Assembly: GCF_000338875.1 (NCBI RefSeq) | Contig: NZ_AOMO01000044.1 | Span: 221,930-285,929, forward strand | From: Vibrio mimicus CAIM 602 | Lineage (GTDB): Bacteria > Pseudomonadota > Gammaproteobacteria > Enterobacterales > Vibrionaceae | Direction of reading: 5' to 3' | Length of the DNA stretch: 64,000 nucleotides | Part shown: positions 35,886 to 45,360 of the stretch, in pieces | How positions within the stretch are numbered: the first letter of the stretch is position 1 | Layout: each line of letters begins with the position of its first letter | Notes under the pieces: model-generated | What the model saw: the letters and a program-made list of their open reading frames with translations, nothing else | The model's database searches: none | Told to the model about the DNA's origin: nothing | Program-made: the position numbers and the translations under genes

Positions 35886-37034
35886 CTACATCGCTTCAGC
35901 AAAAATTGCAGAAATTTCAGCGTGTGTTGCTTGTTTCGGGTTAGTGAATCCACAAGCATCTTTCAGAGCGTTGTCTGCCAGTGTTGGGATATCTTGCTCT
36001 TGTGCGCCAAGTTCACGTAAGCCAGCAGGAATACCCACATCTTTAGAGAGTTGCTGAATCGCTTCAATGGCTGCCGCTGCGCCTTGTTCCGCTGTCATTG
36101 CTGACACATCCACGCCCATCGCTTTAGCGACATCGCGTAAACGCTCTGGGCACACTTGTGCGTTGTAGCGTTGTACATGTGGCAGCAGCACAGCATTACA
36201 TACGCCGTGTGGCAGATCATAAAAACCGCCGAGCTGGTGAGCCATCGCGTGTACATAACCCAATGAGGCGTTGTTAAACGCCATGCCCGCCATAAATTGT
36301 GCGTAGGCCATTTGTTCACGGGCGTGAATATCATCGCCATTACTGACCGCAGTGCGTAAGTTTGCTTGGATCAGCTCGATCGCTTTGATTGCCACTGCAT
36401 CAGTAATTGGTGTTGCAGCAATGGAAACATAAGCTTCAACCGCGTGTGTCAGTGCATCCATTCCCGTTGCAGCTGTCAGTGAAGCAGGTTTGGCCAGCAT
36501 CAGTTCAGGGTCATTGACCGAAATGAGTGGGGTGGTGTGTTTATCCACAATCGCCATTTTGATATGACGTTCTTCATCAGTGATGATGCAAAAACGCGTC
36601 ATTTCAGAAGCGGTACCCGCCGTAGTGTTAATCGCGACCAGTGGCAGCATAGATTTGGCTGAGCGATCAACGCCTTCATAATCAGAAATTGTACCGCCGT
36701 TGGTGGCCAGTAGTGCAATGCCCTTCGCGCAATCGTGAGGAGAGCCACCACCCAGTGAGATCACAAAGTCACAGTCATGTTCTTTCAGTAATGCAAGACC
36801 ATCATTGACATTGCGAATGGTTGGATTGGGTTTTGTACCATCAAAAACGACTGATTCGACAGATCTTTGATTCAACAGAGTTTGAACCTTTTTCACCACG
36901 CCAATTTTATTAAGGATGACATCGGTAACGATGAGACCTCTTTTAAATCCTTTGGATTGAATGGCATCGGCAGCGTCCTTTAGGCAGCCAGCACCCATTA
37001 GGTTTACAGTAGGGATGAAAAATGCACTCGTCAT
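35886..37034 (-). CDS. yiaY: Iron-containing alcohol dehydrogenase, YiaY type
   Basis: A 382-residue group III (iron) alcohol dehydrogenase. NAD-binding [14 protein letters not shown], the central [18 protein letters not shown] and the metal-ligand region [24 protein letters not shown] are all present. It resembles E. coli YiaY over its whole length. The physiological substrate is not known; short-chain alcohols or aldehydes are likely. ATG 37034 follows GGAGTAAATTCA and aligns with YiaY. Confidence 0.88.
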   Translation of the reverse strand: MTSAFFIPTVNLMGAGCLKDAADAIQSKGFKRGLIVTDVILNKIGVVKKVQTLLNQRSVESVVFDGTKPNPTIRNVNDGLALLKEHDCDFVISLGGGSPHDCAKGIALLATNGGTISDYEGVDRSAKSMLPLVAINTTAGTASEMTRFCIITDEERHIKMAIVDKHTTPLISVNDPELMLAKPASLTAATGMDALTHAVEAYVSIAATPITDAVAIKAIELIQANLRTAVSNGDDIHAREQMAYAQFMAGMAFNNASLGYVHAMAHQLGGFYDLPHGVCNAVLLPHVQRYNAQVCPERLRDVAKAMGVDVSAMTAEQGAAAAIEAIQQLSKDVGIPAGLRELGAQEQDIPTLADNALKDACGFTNPKQATHAEISAIFAEAM

Positions 37035-37270
37035 TGAATTTACTCCATGAGTTATTGTTTTAACGCAATTAAGGTGATGGAAAAAATAATCACATATATT
37101 GATATAGAACAACCTTCACTGAAGCACGTTGATTATGTTTTTGAATCTGTGCATAATCTCAAACAAATTCATTCATCGAATACGTAACTGATTAATATTG
37201 AAAGGTTTTGGTTTTTTGAAGGCAATCGATAAACCCACTGTTTTCTAAAACATGGTCTGATGAAAAGACA

Positions 37271-37293
37271 AATGCCCACTTAAAGTGGGCATT
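37271..37293 (-). terminator. Terminator of elbB
   Basis: AATGCCCACTT (37271-37281) and AAGTGGGCATT (37283-37293) form a perfect stem (in practice with a few-base loop), followed on the minus strand by TGTCTTTTC. The remaining sequence between yiaY and elbB shows nothing else. Confidence 0.65.
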
Positions 37294-37317
37294 GTTGTCG
37301 ATTGAATTAGCAAAACG

Positions 37318-37968
37318 CTAAGCCAGTTGTAGCAGACGTTCAACGAGTTTTTCTATTCCGCAAGCGGCTTGGGAAATATTCTCCGCCAGCATGTAGGCGG
37401 GGGTGGAAAGTACTTTGTGCCTTTCATCAAATACGATGCCTTCCACTGGGCAATCCACATGCTGTCCGCCAAGCTGATTAAATGCCGCCGCCGTGTGGTG
37501 ATCATTACCAATCGTGCCTTGAGCGGCTTCACCATAAATCATGGGGATGATGGCGGGCGCAATACAGATATAACCGGCAGGCTTATGGGCATCGGCAAAA
37601 GCGAGACAGGCAGCTTCGACATCGGGGTTGATACTGCATTGGGCGCCTTTAACCGCAAAGTCGGTGAGATTTTTCGCTGCGCCAAAACCGCCCGGTAATA
37701 GGAGAGCATCAAATTCATTTACGTCGAGTGTGGCGACATCTTGGATTTTACCGCGCGCAATGCGGGCGGATTCCACCAACACATTACGTGTTTCTGGCAT
37801 CTCTTCACCCGTTAGGTGGTTAATCACATGCATCTGTTCCACATTCGGTGCAAAGCAGTGCCAGCTTGCGCCTTGTTTCTCAATGGCATGCAGTGCGAGT
37901 ATCGATTCATGGATTTCTGCTCCATCGAATACTCCACAGCCACTGAGAATGACCGCGACTTTTTTCAT
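37318..37968 (-). CDS. elbB: ElbB / glyoxalase-like DJ-1/PfpI family protein
   Basis: A 216-residue protein of the ElbB branch of the DJ-1/PfpI superfamily, with VAVILSGCGVFDGAEIHES at the start, LLLPGGFGAAKNLTDFA, and the nucleophile-elbow-like GYICIAPAIIP in which Cys replaces the usual elbow. E. coli ElbB has weak glyoxalase activity and an effect on isoprenoid production; the true role is unclear. GGAGGGATAACGTC precedes the ATG. A 58-codon ORF ends 4 bases upstream and may be cotranslated. Confidence 0.85.
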   Translation of the reverse strand: MKKVAVILSGCGVFDGAEIHESILALHAIEKQGASWHCFAPNVEQMHVINHLTGEEMPETRNVLVESARIARGKIQDVATLDVNEFDALLLPGGFGAAKNLTDFAVKGAQCSINPDVEAACLAFADAHKPAGYICIAPAIIPMIYGEAAQGTIGNDHHTAAAFNQLGGQHVDCPVEGIVFDERHKVLSTPAYMLAENISQAACGIEKLVERLLQLA

Positions 37969-37972
37969 GACG

Positions 37973-38149
37973 TTATCCCTCCACAGATTTCTCTTGCGCC
38001 TTCGGCGTGTCGGTTAGATGGTTTTGCACCATCGGCGATTGAGCGTGAGATGAAACCTTCACTTCATCAGAAGAAAACTCTTCCTGATCGGGATAATGCT
38101 TTACCACAAATGGGATCAACATGACTGACGACGGAAAAAAACGCTTCAT
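37973..38149 (-). CDS. Possible small protein encoded upstream of elbB
   Basis: A 58-codon frame (MKRFFPSSVMLIPFVVKH…) has an excellent ribosome-binding site (AAGGAG, 5 bases before ATG 38149) and ends within the elbB ribosome-binding site, so elbB translation could be coupled to it. The N-terminus is hydrophobic and the rest is polar and acidic. I do not recognise a family. It could be a real small membrane-associated protein or a leader peptide. Confidence 0.45.
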   Translation of the reverse strand: MKRFFPSSVMLIPFVVKHYPDQEEFSSDEVKVSSHAQSPMVQNHLTDTPKAQEKSVEG

Positions 38150-38277
38150 AACCACTCCTTGTGCCGTTCAATGTATCGCTTCACGGCCCTTTATAAAAAG
38201 AAATGTCGGATTACTTTTTGCGCTAAGTCACCGAATCAATCTATTTATAGTTCGAGTTTGGTATTTTGGCTTCAGCA

Positions 38278-39192
38278 TCACACAAAGCGATCCCAATACG
38301 GTTGGTCATTCCCTAACTTCTGCTGCAAGAAATCGATGAAAGCTCGAACTTTATAGGGCAGGTGTTTGCGTTCTGGAAAAACAGCATAGACAGCGTGGAC
38401 TGGTAAAGAATATTGCGTCATTACCGATTTCAGCGTTCCGCGAGCCAGATCTTTACTGACGAGAAAGGTAGGCAGTTGAGCGATACCCAATCCAGCGAGC
38501 AAGGCTCGGCGAATCGCTTCACTGTTGTTGACCGTCAGGTTACCTTTCGGGATGACTTTGACCTCTTGTTGTTGATTGTGAAAGGTCCATTCGCTGCCAC
38601 CGCGAAAATAGGAATAGACAAGGCAGTTGTGTTCAAGAAGATCCGCAGGTTTCTCAGGTTCTCCGTGACGGGTTAGATATTCCGGTGAAGCACAAAGGAC
38701 GCTCTGGCAAGTTACAAGGCGTTTCGCAACAAGGTTGGATGTTGGGAGGTGTCCTATCCGAATGGCAAGATCAAAGCCACCTTCAATCAGATCGACCATT
38801 TGGTCTTCTAGTTGCAAATCAATCTCGACTTTAGGGTAAATAGAAATGAAATCGGCAATGATGGGCGCAATATGCAGCACCCCAAAAGACATAGGCGCGG
38901 TAATTTTTAATTTGCCTTGCGGTTCACCTTGTAATTCGGTGACTGCATCCATCCCTTGTTGAGCATAACTAAGTGCTTGTGACACATGGTAGTAATAACG
39001 TTCACCTGCTTCCGTTAAGCTTAGTTTCCGTGTTGTTCGGTTGATCAATCGAATGCCTAAATCATCTTCAAGCTGAGAAAGCCGTTTACTGACTGCGGAC
39101 TTAGTGATCTTGAGTTTCTTGGCAGCAAGCGAAAAGCTGCCACATTCGACAACGGCAACAAACACAGGAATAGAAGGAAAAGTAGTCAGCAT
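38278..39192 (-). CDS. LysR-family transcriptional regulator
   Basis: A 304-residue regulator. The N-terminal winged HTH is [22 protein letters not shown], followed by the linker helix and an effector domain ([40 protein letters not shown]) of the subgroup that regulates oxidative or aromatic metabolism genes. It starts about 100 bases from the divergent yjjG gene. The target is unknown. Confidence 0.87.
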   Translation of the reverse strand: MLTTFPSIPVFVAVVECGSFSLAAKKLKITKSAVSKRLSQLEDDLGIRLINRTTRKLSLTEAGERYYYHVSQALSYAQQGMDAVTELQGEPQGKLKITAPMSFGVLHIAPIIADFISIYPKVEIDLQLEDQMVDLIEGGFDLAIRIGHLPTSNLVAKRLVTCQSVLCASPEYLTRHGEPEKPADLLEHNCLVYSYFRGGSEWTFHNQQQEVKVIPKGNLTVNNSEAIRRALLAGLGIAQLPTFLVSKDLARGTLKSVMTQYSLPVHAVYAVFPERKHLPYKVRAFIDFLQQKLGNDQPYWDRFV

Positions 39193-39293
39193 CAGTATTG
39201 TTGAATCAAGATAAACAAAAAGTTTCCATGGCTGGAGATTATCATCAATTGAAAAACAATCTACACTATCAGCCTGATTTTAAGGAGATCATC

Positions 39294-39968
39294 ATGAAGT
39301 ACGATTGGATCTTATTTGACGCTGACGAGACCTTGTTTCATTTCGATGCTTTTAAAGGGATGCAGCTGATGTTCGCGCGCAAAGGCGTGGAGTTTACCGA
39401 ACAAGATTTTCACCAATACCAAGAAGTGAATAAACCGCTGTGGGTGGATTACCAAAACGGCGATATTACCGCCGCGCAGTTGAAGCATACGCGCTTTGCT
39501 GGTTGGGCAGAAAAGCTGGATACCACAACGGCAGAGCTCAACAGTGCATTTTTGCAAGCCATGGCGGATATTTGCACCTTGCTACCGGGAGCAATGGAGC
39601 TGATGCAGGCGCTACACGGTAAAGCGCGCTTGGGCATTATCACTAACGGTTTTACTGAGCTACAAGATGTAAGATTGGCCAAAACAGGCATGACAGACTT
39701 TTTTGATCACATTGTGATTTCCGAGGAAGTCGGGATTGCTAAACCTGATGCTGGCATTTTTGCCCATGCATTGGAGCGAATGGGGAACCCGACAAAGAGC
39801 CGAGTACTGATGGTAGGTGATAATCCACATTCCGATATTTTAGGTGGCTTGAACTTTGGAATTGAGACTTGCTGGTTAAACGTACATCAGCATCCGCAAC
39901 CTGAAGGGATCATTCCACATTATGAAGTGGCTTCACTGCATGAGCTGAGAGAGATCTTATTGGCGTAA
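39294..39968 (+). CDS. yjjG: HAD-family pyrimidine 5'-nucleotidase YjjG
   Basis: A 224-residue HAD phosphatase. Motif I is [13 protein letters not shown], motif [12 protein letters not shown], the motif III lysine is in [14 protein letters not shown], and motif IV is [15 protein letters not shown]. It resembles E. coli YjjG, which dephosphorylates dUMP, dTMP and non-canonical pyrimidine nucleotides and limits their entry into DNA. ATG 39294 follows AAGGAG at 6 bases; an upstream in-frame start at 39198 overlaps the LysR promoter region and is unlikely. Confidence 0.88.
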   Translation: MKYDWILFDADETLFHFDAFKGMQLMFARKGVEFTEQDFHQYQEVNKPLWVDYQNGDITAAQLKHTRFAGWAEKLDTTTAELNSAFLQAMADICTLLPGAMELMQALHGKARLGIITNGFTELQDVRLAKTGMTDFFDHIVISEEVGIAKPDAGIFAHALERMGNPTKSRVLMVGDNPHSDILGGLNFGIETCWLNVHQHPQPEGIIPHYEVASLHELREILLA

Positions 39969-40032
39969 TGCCATGAGAAGGAAGGCAAGGCGCTCCTGGT
40001 GCAAAGTGAATCACTTTGCACCGGATACCTGA

Positions 40033-40440
40033 TTAACGGTGGAATTCGCCAGCGCGTTCAGGTTGATAGACTATGTCGATGATTTCGAGGGTTTTCAATG
40101 TGCCGCCCGGCATAGGCCAAGCCAGTTGTTGACCCACTGCAAGGCCAAGTAACGCGCTACCCACAGGGGCAAAAATCGATACGTCAGCGCTGCTTTTCAC
40201 ATCGTTTGGGTAAACCAACGTTTTTTCCATCACTTCATCGCTGCCTGAGAATTTAAAGCGCACCGTAGAATTCATGGTGACAACATTCTCTGGCATCTCT
40301 TCAGGTTCGAGCACAGTCGCGCGATCCAATTCTTCTTCCAGTTTTTCTAACTCTGGCGACAAGGTGGCTAGGTTATCCATCAACTGGCTGATTCTGTCCA
40401 TATCGAGTGTTGAAACCACGATAGTATTGAGTTCAGACAT
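40033..40440 (-). CDS. rnk: Rnk, nucleoside diphosphate kinase regulator (GreA-like)
   Basis: A 135-residue protein with a short N-terminal coiled coil (residues about 10-40) and a GreA/FKBP-like C-terminal domain: VVTMNSTVRFKFSGSDEV, TLVYP, FAPVGSALLGLAVGQQLAW. It binds RNA polymerase but lacks the acidic residues needed for transcript cleavage, as in E. coli Rnk. Tandem ATGs at 40443 and 40440 follow GGAG; 40440 is chosen for spacing. A strong hairpin lies just upstream. Confidence 0.87.
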   Translation of the reverse strand: MSELNTIVVSTLDMDRISQLMDNLATLSPELEKLEEELDRATVLEPEEMPENVVTMNSTVRFKFSGSDEVMEKTLVYPNDVKSSADVSIFAPVGSALLGLAVGQQLAWPMPGGTLKTLEIIDIVYQPERAGEFHR

Positions 40441-40458
40441 CATATTTCTCCAAAATAA

Positions 40459-40484
40459 ATACCGCCCTGAAAACAGGGCGGTAT
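40459..40484 (-). terminator. Strong hairpin between phnX and rnk
   Basis: A perfect 11-bp stem (40459-40469 with 40474-40484) with a 4-base loop; on the minus strand it is followed by TTTATTTT and then the rnk ribosome-binding site. It reads as the terminator of the phnW-pbfA-phnX transcripts, but it is only about 19 bases before rnk, so it may also lie in the rnk leader and attenuate it. Confidence 0.7.
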
Positions 40485-40604
40485 CAATCAGTTTTGTTAA
40501 ATTGTCGGCCTTACCATAGCTTGCACTGCAGCGGATTTCAACCCCCATAGTACAGCCAGATTTTCGTTTTGTGCTCGAGCGCTAATGAATGAAGGATCAG
40601 TCAG

Positions 40605-41417
40605 TTAAGGCTTTTCACCCGCTAACAGTCGATGCTCAATATCAGCCAGAACAGCAGGGAGATCGGCAATTGTATCGATCAAATAGTGTGGTTTTCCCTG
40701 TTGCAGTTTGGCTTGTGCGTGTTCGCGTGCGGCTTGTAGCGTTGCTGCATCAGCATTCTGATACTCTTCGAGCGTTAAGCCCGCTTCGTTGCCAGACAGC
40801 AGTAAACCGACCGTCCACATGCCGGCATTGTGGCCTTCTTCGATACCGGGAAGCGCGTCATCCACTTTCACGCAAGCACGTACATTGGTCACACCAAGTT
40901 CAATTACATTTTTGAGTGCCATAAATGGGGCTGGACGACCCCCTTTCGGTAAATCATCAGTAGCAACCACATAATCAGGACGATAACCGTAATCTGCAGC
41001 AGCAGCGATCAAAACATCCATGACTTGTCGTGGATAACCAGAGCAAGATCCGATTTTGATCCCGCGCGAACGGATCTGTTCAACCACTTCAAGCGCATGT
41101 GGAATAGGCTCAGCGTGATCGGCCACTTTGGCGATTTGCAGCGGCATAAAGGCGGCGTAAATCGCATCGATATCGCTGGCTTTCATCGGGCGTCCAAATT
41201 GCTTCTGCCAACGCTGCGCTACACTGGGAAGCTTACCTACGGCTTCAATGTGTTGCCATTTGCCCAGTCCCATCGGCTCGCGAGCCTCGGCAAGACTGAT
41301 ATCAAAATCAAAACCTTGCTTGAAAGCTTCGACAAAAATAGAGGTCGGCGCGAACGATCCAAAATCAACAATGGTGCCAGCCCAATCAAAAATAACGGCT
41401 TGAATCGGTGAATTCAT
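40605..41417 (-). CDS. phnX: Phosphonoacetaldehyde hydrolase
   Basis: A 270-residue HAD enzyme splitting phosphonoacetaldehyde into acetaldehyde and phosphate. The nucleophile motif [14 protein letters not shown] is diagnostic; the Schiff-base lysine of the cap is in [21 protein letters not shown] and [18 protein letters not shown] supply the remaining HAD motifs. It is the last gene of a minus-strand phnW-pbfA-phnX operon (9-base gap from pbfA), which turns aminoethylphosphonate into usable phosphate. Confidence 0.95.
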   Translation of the reverse strand: MNSPIQAVIFDWAGTIVDFGSFAPTSIFVEAFKQGFDFDISLAEAREPMGLGKWQHIEAVGKLPSVAQRWQKQFGRPMKASDIDAIYAAFMPLQIAKVADHAEPIPHALEVVEQIRSRGIKIGSCSGYPRQVMDVLIAAAADYGYRPDYVVATDDLPKGGRPAPFMALKNVIELGVTNVRACVKVDDALPGIEEGHNAGMWTVGLLLSGNEAGLTLEEYQNADAATLQAAREHAQAKLQQGKPHYLIDTIADLPAVLADIEHRLLAGEKP

Positions 41418-41426
41418 AACTTTTCC

Positions 41427-42824
41427 TTAATGTGAGTAACCCATTTGCTGGCTGATGGCGAGCAAAGCGGAGTGCAAAATATCGAGTGCTTGATCCAGTT
41501 CTTGGCGCGAAATAATTAGAGACGGACTGAGTTGAATCACATTGCCTTGTGAGACTTTAAAGCTCAGCCCATGACGTAAACAGTGGTAGAGCACAGCTTC
41601 GGCTTCATCGTGAGCGCGCTGTTTTGTGTGGCGATCGGTTACTAGTTCGATCCCCCAAAGCAAACCGATACCGCGTACATCGCCAATCAGTGAAAATTGC
41701 TGCTGCATTTGATTGAGACGTTGGCGCATATAAACGCTATCTGCCTGAACTTTGGCGAGTAAATTTTGCTGCTCAATCACTTCAATGCTGGCTAATGCCG
41801 CAGCGCAGCCGAGTGGACTTTTTTCATGGGTGTAGTGACCCAAAGAAACCTGCGCGGCAGTGTTGTATTTTTCTTTGGTGAGGAGGGCCGCGATGGGGAT
41901 AAGTCCAGCCCCCAAACCTTTGCCGATACACAAAATATCAGGCTCTATGCCAAACGCTTGGTGAGTAAACCACTCGCCGCTGCGCCCCATGCCGTTGGGA
42001 ATGTCATCAATAATCAACAGCACATTGTGTTTATCGCAGATTTCCCTTACGCGTTGCCAATAGGTGCGGCTAGGTACTTGTACATCGGTATTGCGGACCG
42101 CTTCTGCGATGAATGCGCCGATACCGCCTTCTTTTTCGATCACGTACTCCAAGTAATCGGCGTAGTGCACATCGCTGCCGTCTTCACGGGGAAATGCACC
42201 GCGGTAGGTAATGGCTGGAGGAATACGCTCCACGCCTGCCATAAGTGGCCCCATTCCTTGTCGAAAGCAGGCTTCGCCACCGACAGAAATGGCATCCAAA
42301 GACGCGCCATGAAAGGCATCCCACAGACTGACCACTTTAAAATTCTGCGTCACATGGCGCGCTAATTTGAGCGCCATACCAATGACGGAAGTACCGCCGG
42401 GAGCAAACAGTACGCGTTTGAGTTCGCCACCGGCAATGTCTGTGAGTTTCTCCGCGCAGCGAACCGCGGTTTCATGGGTAAAGCGGCGCGGTGCGAAAGG
42501 TAGCATCTGCATTTGTTCGGTGATTTTTTCGATAACCTGCGGATGACCATGACCGAGTTGATGCACATTATTGCCATGAAAATCGAGGTAGCGTTGTCCT
42601 GACACATCTTGCAAATAACAGCCTTCCGCACTGACTAACGCATCTAGGCAAGGTGTGGACATGGCTTGATGAAGGAATATTTCAGCGTCACGTTGTAACA
42701 ACTTTTGTGTCGCTTCATCATCCAATTGTGCCAACCATGCTTGTCGTGCTTCGGTAGTGTTGATATCGCCTTCACTGCGCCAGTGCGTGGGGTTGTGTGG
42801 TGACGGATTATCGAGTGGTTTCAT
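41427..42824 (-). CDS. pbfA: Class III PLP enzyme, probable (R)-1-hydroxy-2-aminoethylphosphonate ammonia-lyase
   Basis: A 465-residue fold-type I PLP protein of the class III aminotransferase family. The PLP lysine is in ILCIGKGLGAGLIP, with LLIIDDIPNGMGRSGEW just before and LWDAFHGASLDAISVGG for cofactor stacking. Enzymes of this type between PhnW and PhnX (PbfA) have been described in vibrios as lyases that turn hydroxylated aminoethylphosphonate into phosphonoacetaldehyde, widening the substrate range of the pathway. Assignment to PbfA rather than a second aminotransferase rests on position and family resemblance. It sits 17 bases after phnW. Confidence 0.8.
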   Translation of the reverse strand: MKPLDNPSPHNPTHWRSEGDINTTEARQAWLAQLDDEATQKLLQRDAEIFLHQAMSTPCLDALVSAEGCYLQDVSGQRYLDFHGNNVHQLGHGHPQVIEKITEQMQMLPFAPRRFTHETAVRCAEKLTDIAGGELKRVLFAPGGTSVIGMALKLARHVTQNFKVVSLWDAFHGASLDAISVGGEACFRQGMGPLMAGVERIPPAITYRGAFPREDGSDVHYADYLEYVIEKEGGIGAFIAEAVRNTDVQVPSRTYWQRVREICDKHNVLLIIDDIPNGMGRSGEWFTHQAFGIEPDILCIGKGLGAGLIPIAALLTKEKYNTAAQVSLGHYTHEKSPLGCAAALASIEVIEQQNLLAKVQADSVYMRQRLNQMQQQFSLIGDVRGIGLLWGIELVTDRHTKQRAHDEAEAVLYHCLRHGLSFKVSQGNVIQLSPSLIISRQELDQALDILHSALLAISQQMGYSH

Positions 42825-42841
42825 TACGTTTTCCTGATCCG

Positions 42842-43945
42842 TTACGCTGGATTCCAGTACATGGCTTGCTGCATCGCGCTGAGTAGGCGATCAATATCTT
42901 GCGGATACACTTCGCCAATGTTGCCAATGCGAAAGCAGTCTGCGTTGCTTACTTTGCCGGGATAAATCACAAAGCCTTGCTGTTTTAAGCGCTGATAAAA
43001 CTCACCAAACTGATAATCAGAATCCGTGGGTGAATAAAAAGAAGTGATGACGGGAGAGTGCAGATGTTCCGGTAGCAGCGGAGTAAAGCCGAGTGTGCGC
43101 ATACCGTTAACCAATTTTTGCTGATTGGTGTGATAACGCTGATAGCGCGCCGCGATGCCACCTTCGCTCTCCAACTCCAACAAGGCTTGGTAGAAAGCAC
43201 GAACCGTATGGGTTGGGGAGGTAAAACGCCACTTGCCACGATTTTTTTCCATACACTGCCATTGGTCATAGAGATCAAGCGTGAGTGAGCGTGCTCGACC
43301 TTGGCATTGCTCAAGTTCAGAACGTTTGGCAATCACAAAGCCAAAGCCGGGCACACCTTGAATGCATTTGTTGGCCGAGCTGATCATAAAATCGATGTCC
43401 ATTTCACCAATATCCATCGGAATACCGCCAAAGCTCGACATGGCATCGAGAATCACCCGTTTACCATGCTGTTTAGCCAGTTTGGCGATTTCCGCAATCG
43501 GATTGAGCATGCCGGTGGTGGTTTCACAGTGCACCACGGCAACGTGTGTGATTGCGGAATCTGAGGTTAGAACTTGAGCGATCTCTTCAAGATTGGGCTG
43601 CGCGGTTTCTCCGGGGGAAATGACATGGCAAGCAATGTTGAGATATTCCGCGATTTGCGCAATACGCGCCCCATAAGCACCATTATCGATCACGAGCAGC
43701 TTATCCGTCGGCAACATCACGGTTCCAATCGTTGCTTCTACGGAAGCGGTGCCGCTGCCTTGCATCAATACTGAGGTGTATCCGGATTGTGTTGTGGCAA
43801 GAGTTACGAGTTTGCGGCGAATCACTTCGACAATTTCGAGATTGTAATCATCATCCCAAGTGCACCAATCCTTCAGCATGGCTTCACGTACCGACTCAGA
43901 CGTAGAAAGGGGACCCGGGGTAAGCAACAGATACGCGTTCTTCAT
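42842..43945 (-). CDS. phnW: 2-aminoethylphosphonate:pyruvate aminotransferase
   Basis: A 367-residue class V PLP aminotransferase that turns aminoethylphosphonate and pyruvate into phosphonoacetaldehyde and alanine. The start [20 protein letters not shown] and [15 protein letters not shown] are typical; the PLP lysine is in [18 protein letters not shown]. It is the first gene of the phnW-pbfA-phnX operon. A TGG-N6-CCA palindrome lies 14-25 bases before the start codon, where a repressor would block it. Confidence 0.94.
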   Translation of the reverse strand: MKNAYLLLTPGPLSTSESVREAMLKDWCTWDDDYNLEIVEVIRRKLVTLATTQSGYTSVLMQGSGTASVEATIGTVMLPTDKLLVIDNGAYGARIAQIAEYLNIACHVISPGETAQPNLEEIAQVLTSDSAITHVAVVHCETTTGMLNPIAEIAKLAKQHGKRVILDAMSSFGGIPMDIGEMDIDFMISSANKCIQGVPGFGFVIAKRSELEQCQGRARSLTLDLYDQWQCMEKNRGKWRFTSPTHTVRAFYQALLELESEGGIAARYQRYHTNQQKLVNGMRTLGFTPLLPEHLHSPVITSFYSPTDSDYQFGEFYQRLKQQGFVIYPGKVSNADCFRIGNIGEVYPQDIDRLLSAMQQAMYWNPA

Positions 43946-43958
43946 TTATTACTCCATT

Positions 43959-43970
43959 TGGACTATACCA
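43959..43970. promoter_or_regulatory. Candidate GntR/HutC-type operator before phnW
   Basis: TGGACTATACCA, an imperfect palindrome whose complement TGGTATAGTCCA resembles HutC-subfamily sites (TGGTCTAGACCA type). The same 12-mer occurs before the transporter ATPase gene at 45361. Confidence 0.6.
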
Positions 43971-44027
43971 ATAAATTGATATTATCTAACAACGAGAAAA
44001 GCCACGGGTAAACCCTCCATCGAGTAA

Positions 44028-44045
44028 TTTCACAAAAGTTTCATA
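44028..44045. promoter_or_regulatory. Weak PhoB-box-like sequence in the phnW / binding-protein divergent region
   Basis: TTTCACA (44028-44034) and TTTCATA (44039-44045) are 11 bases apart, the PhoB half-site period, but they match the CTGTCAT consensus only partly. Listed because a better array occurs upstream of the ATPase gene. Confidence 0.3.
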
Positions 44046-44152
44046 ACTTAGCCGTGCAGAAAATAGGTAATAGAAGGGAATCAAACTTAGTCAAATTGCC
44101 AATTTTTGTTCATCGAAACGTCATACAGGATCGCTAGGGTAAATAATAATTC

Positions 44153-44164
44153 TGGTACATACCA
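44153..44164. promoter_or_regulatory. Candidate GntR/HutC-type operator before the phosphonate binding-protein gene
   Basis: TGGTACATACCA, with perfect outer TGGTA/TACCA arms, 24-35 bases before the start codon. It shares the TGG-N6-CCA form with the sites at 43959 and 45361. Confidence 0.6.
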
Positions 44165-44187
44165 AATTAACTAAATTGGAGATGATG

Positions 44188-45195
44188 ATGAACAAAGGCA
44201 TGTTGAAAGGAACACTTACCCTAATCGCAACGTTGATGGCGACTCATGCGTTTGCTGCGCAGGAAGTCACGGTTTATACCGCACTAGAAACCGATCTGTT
44301 GGCGAAATACAAAAACGTATTTGAAAAAGCTAACCCAGATATTGAGATCAAATGGGTACGTGACTCAACGGGGATCATGACGGCGAAGCTGTTAGCCGAA
44401 AAGAATAACCCACGCGCAGAAGTGGTGTGGGGGCTAGCCGGTTCATCCATGGCGCTTCTTAAAGAGCAAGGTATTCTCAAACCCTATACGCCTAAAGGTG
44501 CCGATGAACTACGCAGCAATATGAAAGATCCGCAATCGCAACCGGCTTGGTATGGTAACTATGCCTTCTTTAATGCGCTCTGTTTTAATGAAGCGGTAGC
44601 CAAACAGCTGAACTTGCCCAAACCCCAAAGCTGGGAAGATTTAACCAAGCCGATTTATAAGGGGCATATTGCCATGCCAAACCCTGCTTCTTCAGGTACT
44701 GGCTACATGCAAGTTTCCGCATGGTTGCAAAATATGGGGGAAGAGCAAGCGTGGGATTATATGCAGCGCCTTGATCAAAACATGGCGCACTATACCCATT
44801 CCGGCTCGAAACCTTGTGTACAAGCGGGCATGGGAGAGGTGGCGATTGGGATCTCTATGGCCACTCGCGGTGCTAAACTCAAAACCCAAGGCGCACCTTT
44901 GGATGTGATTGTGCCTAATGGCATTGGTTGGGAATCGGATGCTGTGGGTTTAGTGAAAGAGAGTGACGCCGCGAAACGCGTGGTGGATTGGTCTGTCTCT
45001 AAAGCCGCCAATGAACTTTACATTGAAAGCTATCCTGTGGTTGGCCATCAAGATGTCAGCAAACAAGTCGCCAACTATCCGAATGTGGAAAAAGTGATGG
45101 CGAAGATGGATTTCAACCAGATGGGCAGTGATCGTGCCCGTGTGTTGAAAGCGTGGTCTGAGAAGTTTGATTCAAAATCTGAACCGAAATCTTAA
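44188..45195 (+). CDS. phnS: 2-aminoethylphosphonate ABC transporter, periplasmic binding protein
   Basis: A 335-residue solute-binding protein of the Fbp/iron-thiosulfate-like fold, with a signal peptide (MNKGMLKGTLTLIATLMATHAFA) and mature start AQEVTVYTALETDLLAKY. Members next to phnW/phnX bind aminoethylphosphonate, and the iron-binding tyrosine pair of FbpA is not evident. Of several tandem ATGs, 44188 is spaced best from TTGGAG. A terminator follows, so the ATPase and permease genes are transcribed separately or by read-through. The gene symbol follows the usual phosphonate-transporter naming. Confidence 0.83.
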   Translation: MNKGMLKGTLTLIATLMATHAFAAQEVTVYTALETDLLAKYKNVFEKANPDIEIKWVRDSTGIMTAKLLAEKNNPRAEVVWGLAGSSMALLKEQGILKPYTPKGADELRSNMKDPQSQPAWYGNYAFFNALCFNEAVAKQLNLPKPQSWEDLTKPIYKGHIAMPNPASSGTGYMQVSAWLQNMGEEQAWDYMQRLDQNMAHYTHSGSKPCVQAGMGEVAIGISMATRGAKLKTQGAPLDVIVPNGIGWESDAVGLVKESDAAKRVVDWSVSKAANELYIESYPVVGHQDVSKQVANYPNVEKVMAKMDFNQMGSDRARVLKAWSEKFDSKSEPKS

Positions 45196-45209
45196 GAGCA
45201 AATCATCTG

Positions 45210-45235
45210 AGGAGGCGGCGGCCTCCTTTGTTTTT
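45210..45235 (+). terminator. Terminator after the phosphonate binding-protein gene
   Basis: AGGAGGC (45210-45216) pairs with GCCTCCT (45221-45227) across GGCG, followed by TTGTTTTT. Strong binding-protein expression with lower downstream expression is a common ABC pattern. Confidence 0.78.
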
Positions 45236-45293
45236 ATTCATCCTCTGAATTCAGCATCCCTTACACCGCCAACCATTGTTATAGGTATCTCAT

Positions 45294-45344
45294 CTGTCAT
45301 CAGATGGTCACACTTTAGCGATAAAACTGTCACTGCTCTGCAAT
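45294..45344 (+). promoter_or_regulatory. Tandem PhoB-box-like sites before the phosphonate ATPase gene
   Basis: CTGTCAT (45294), TGGTCAC (45305), CTGTCAC (45327) and CTGCAAT (45338) fall on one 11-base phase. Each pair has the 7-4-7 layout of a Pho box (CTGTCAT, 4 bases, CTGTMAY). This suggests activation by PhoB under phosphate shortage, fitting a phosphonate transporter. Confidence 0.55.
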
Positions 45345-45360
45345 AAAGTTTCGTTATTTT

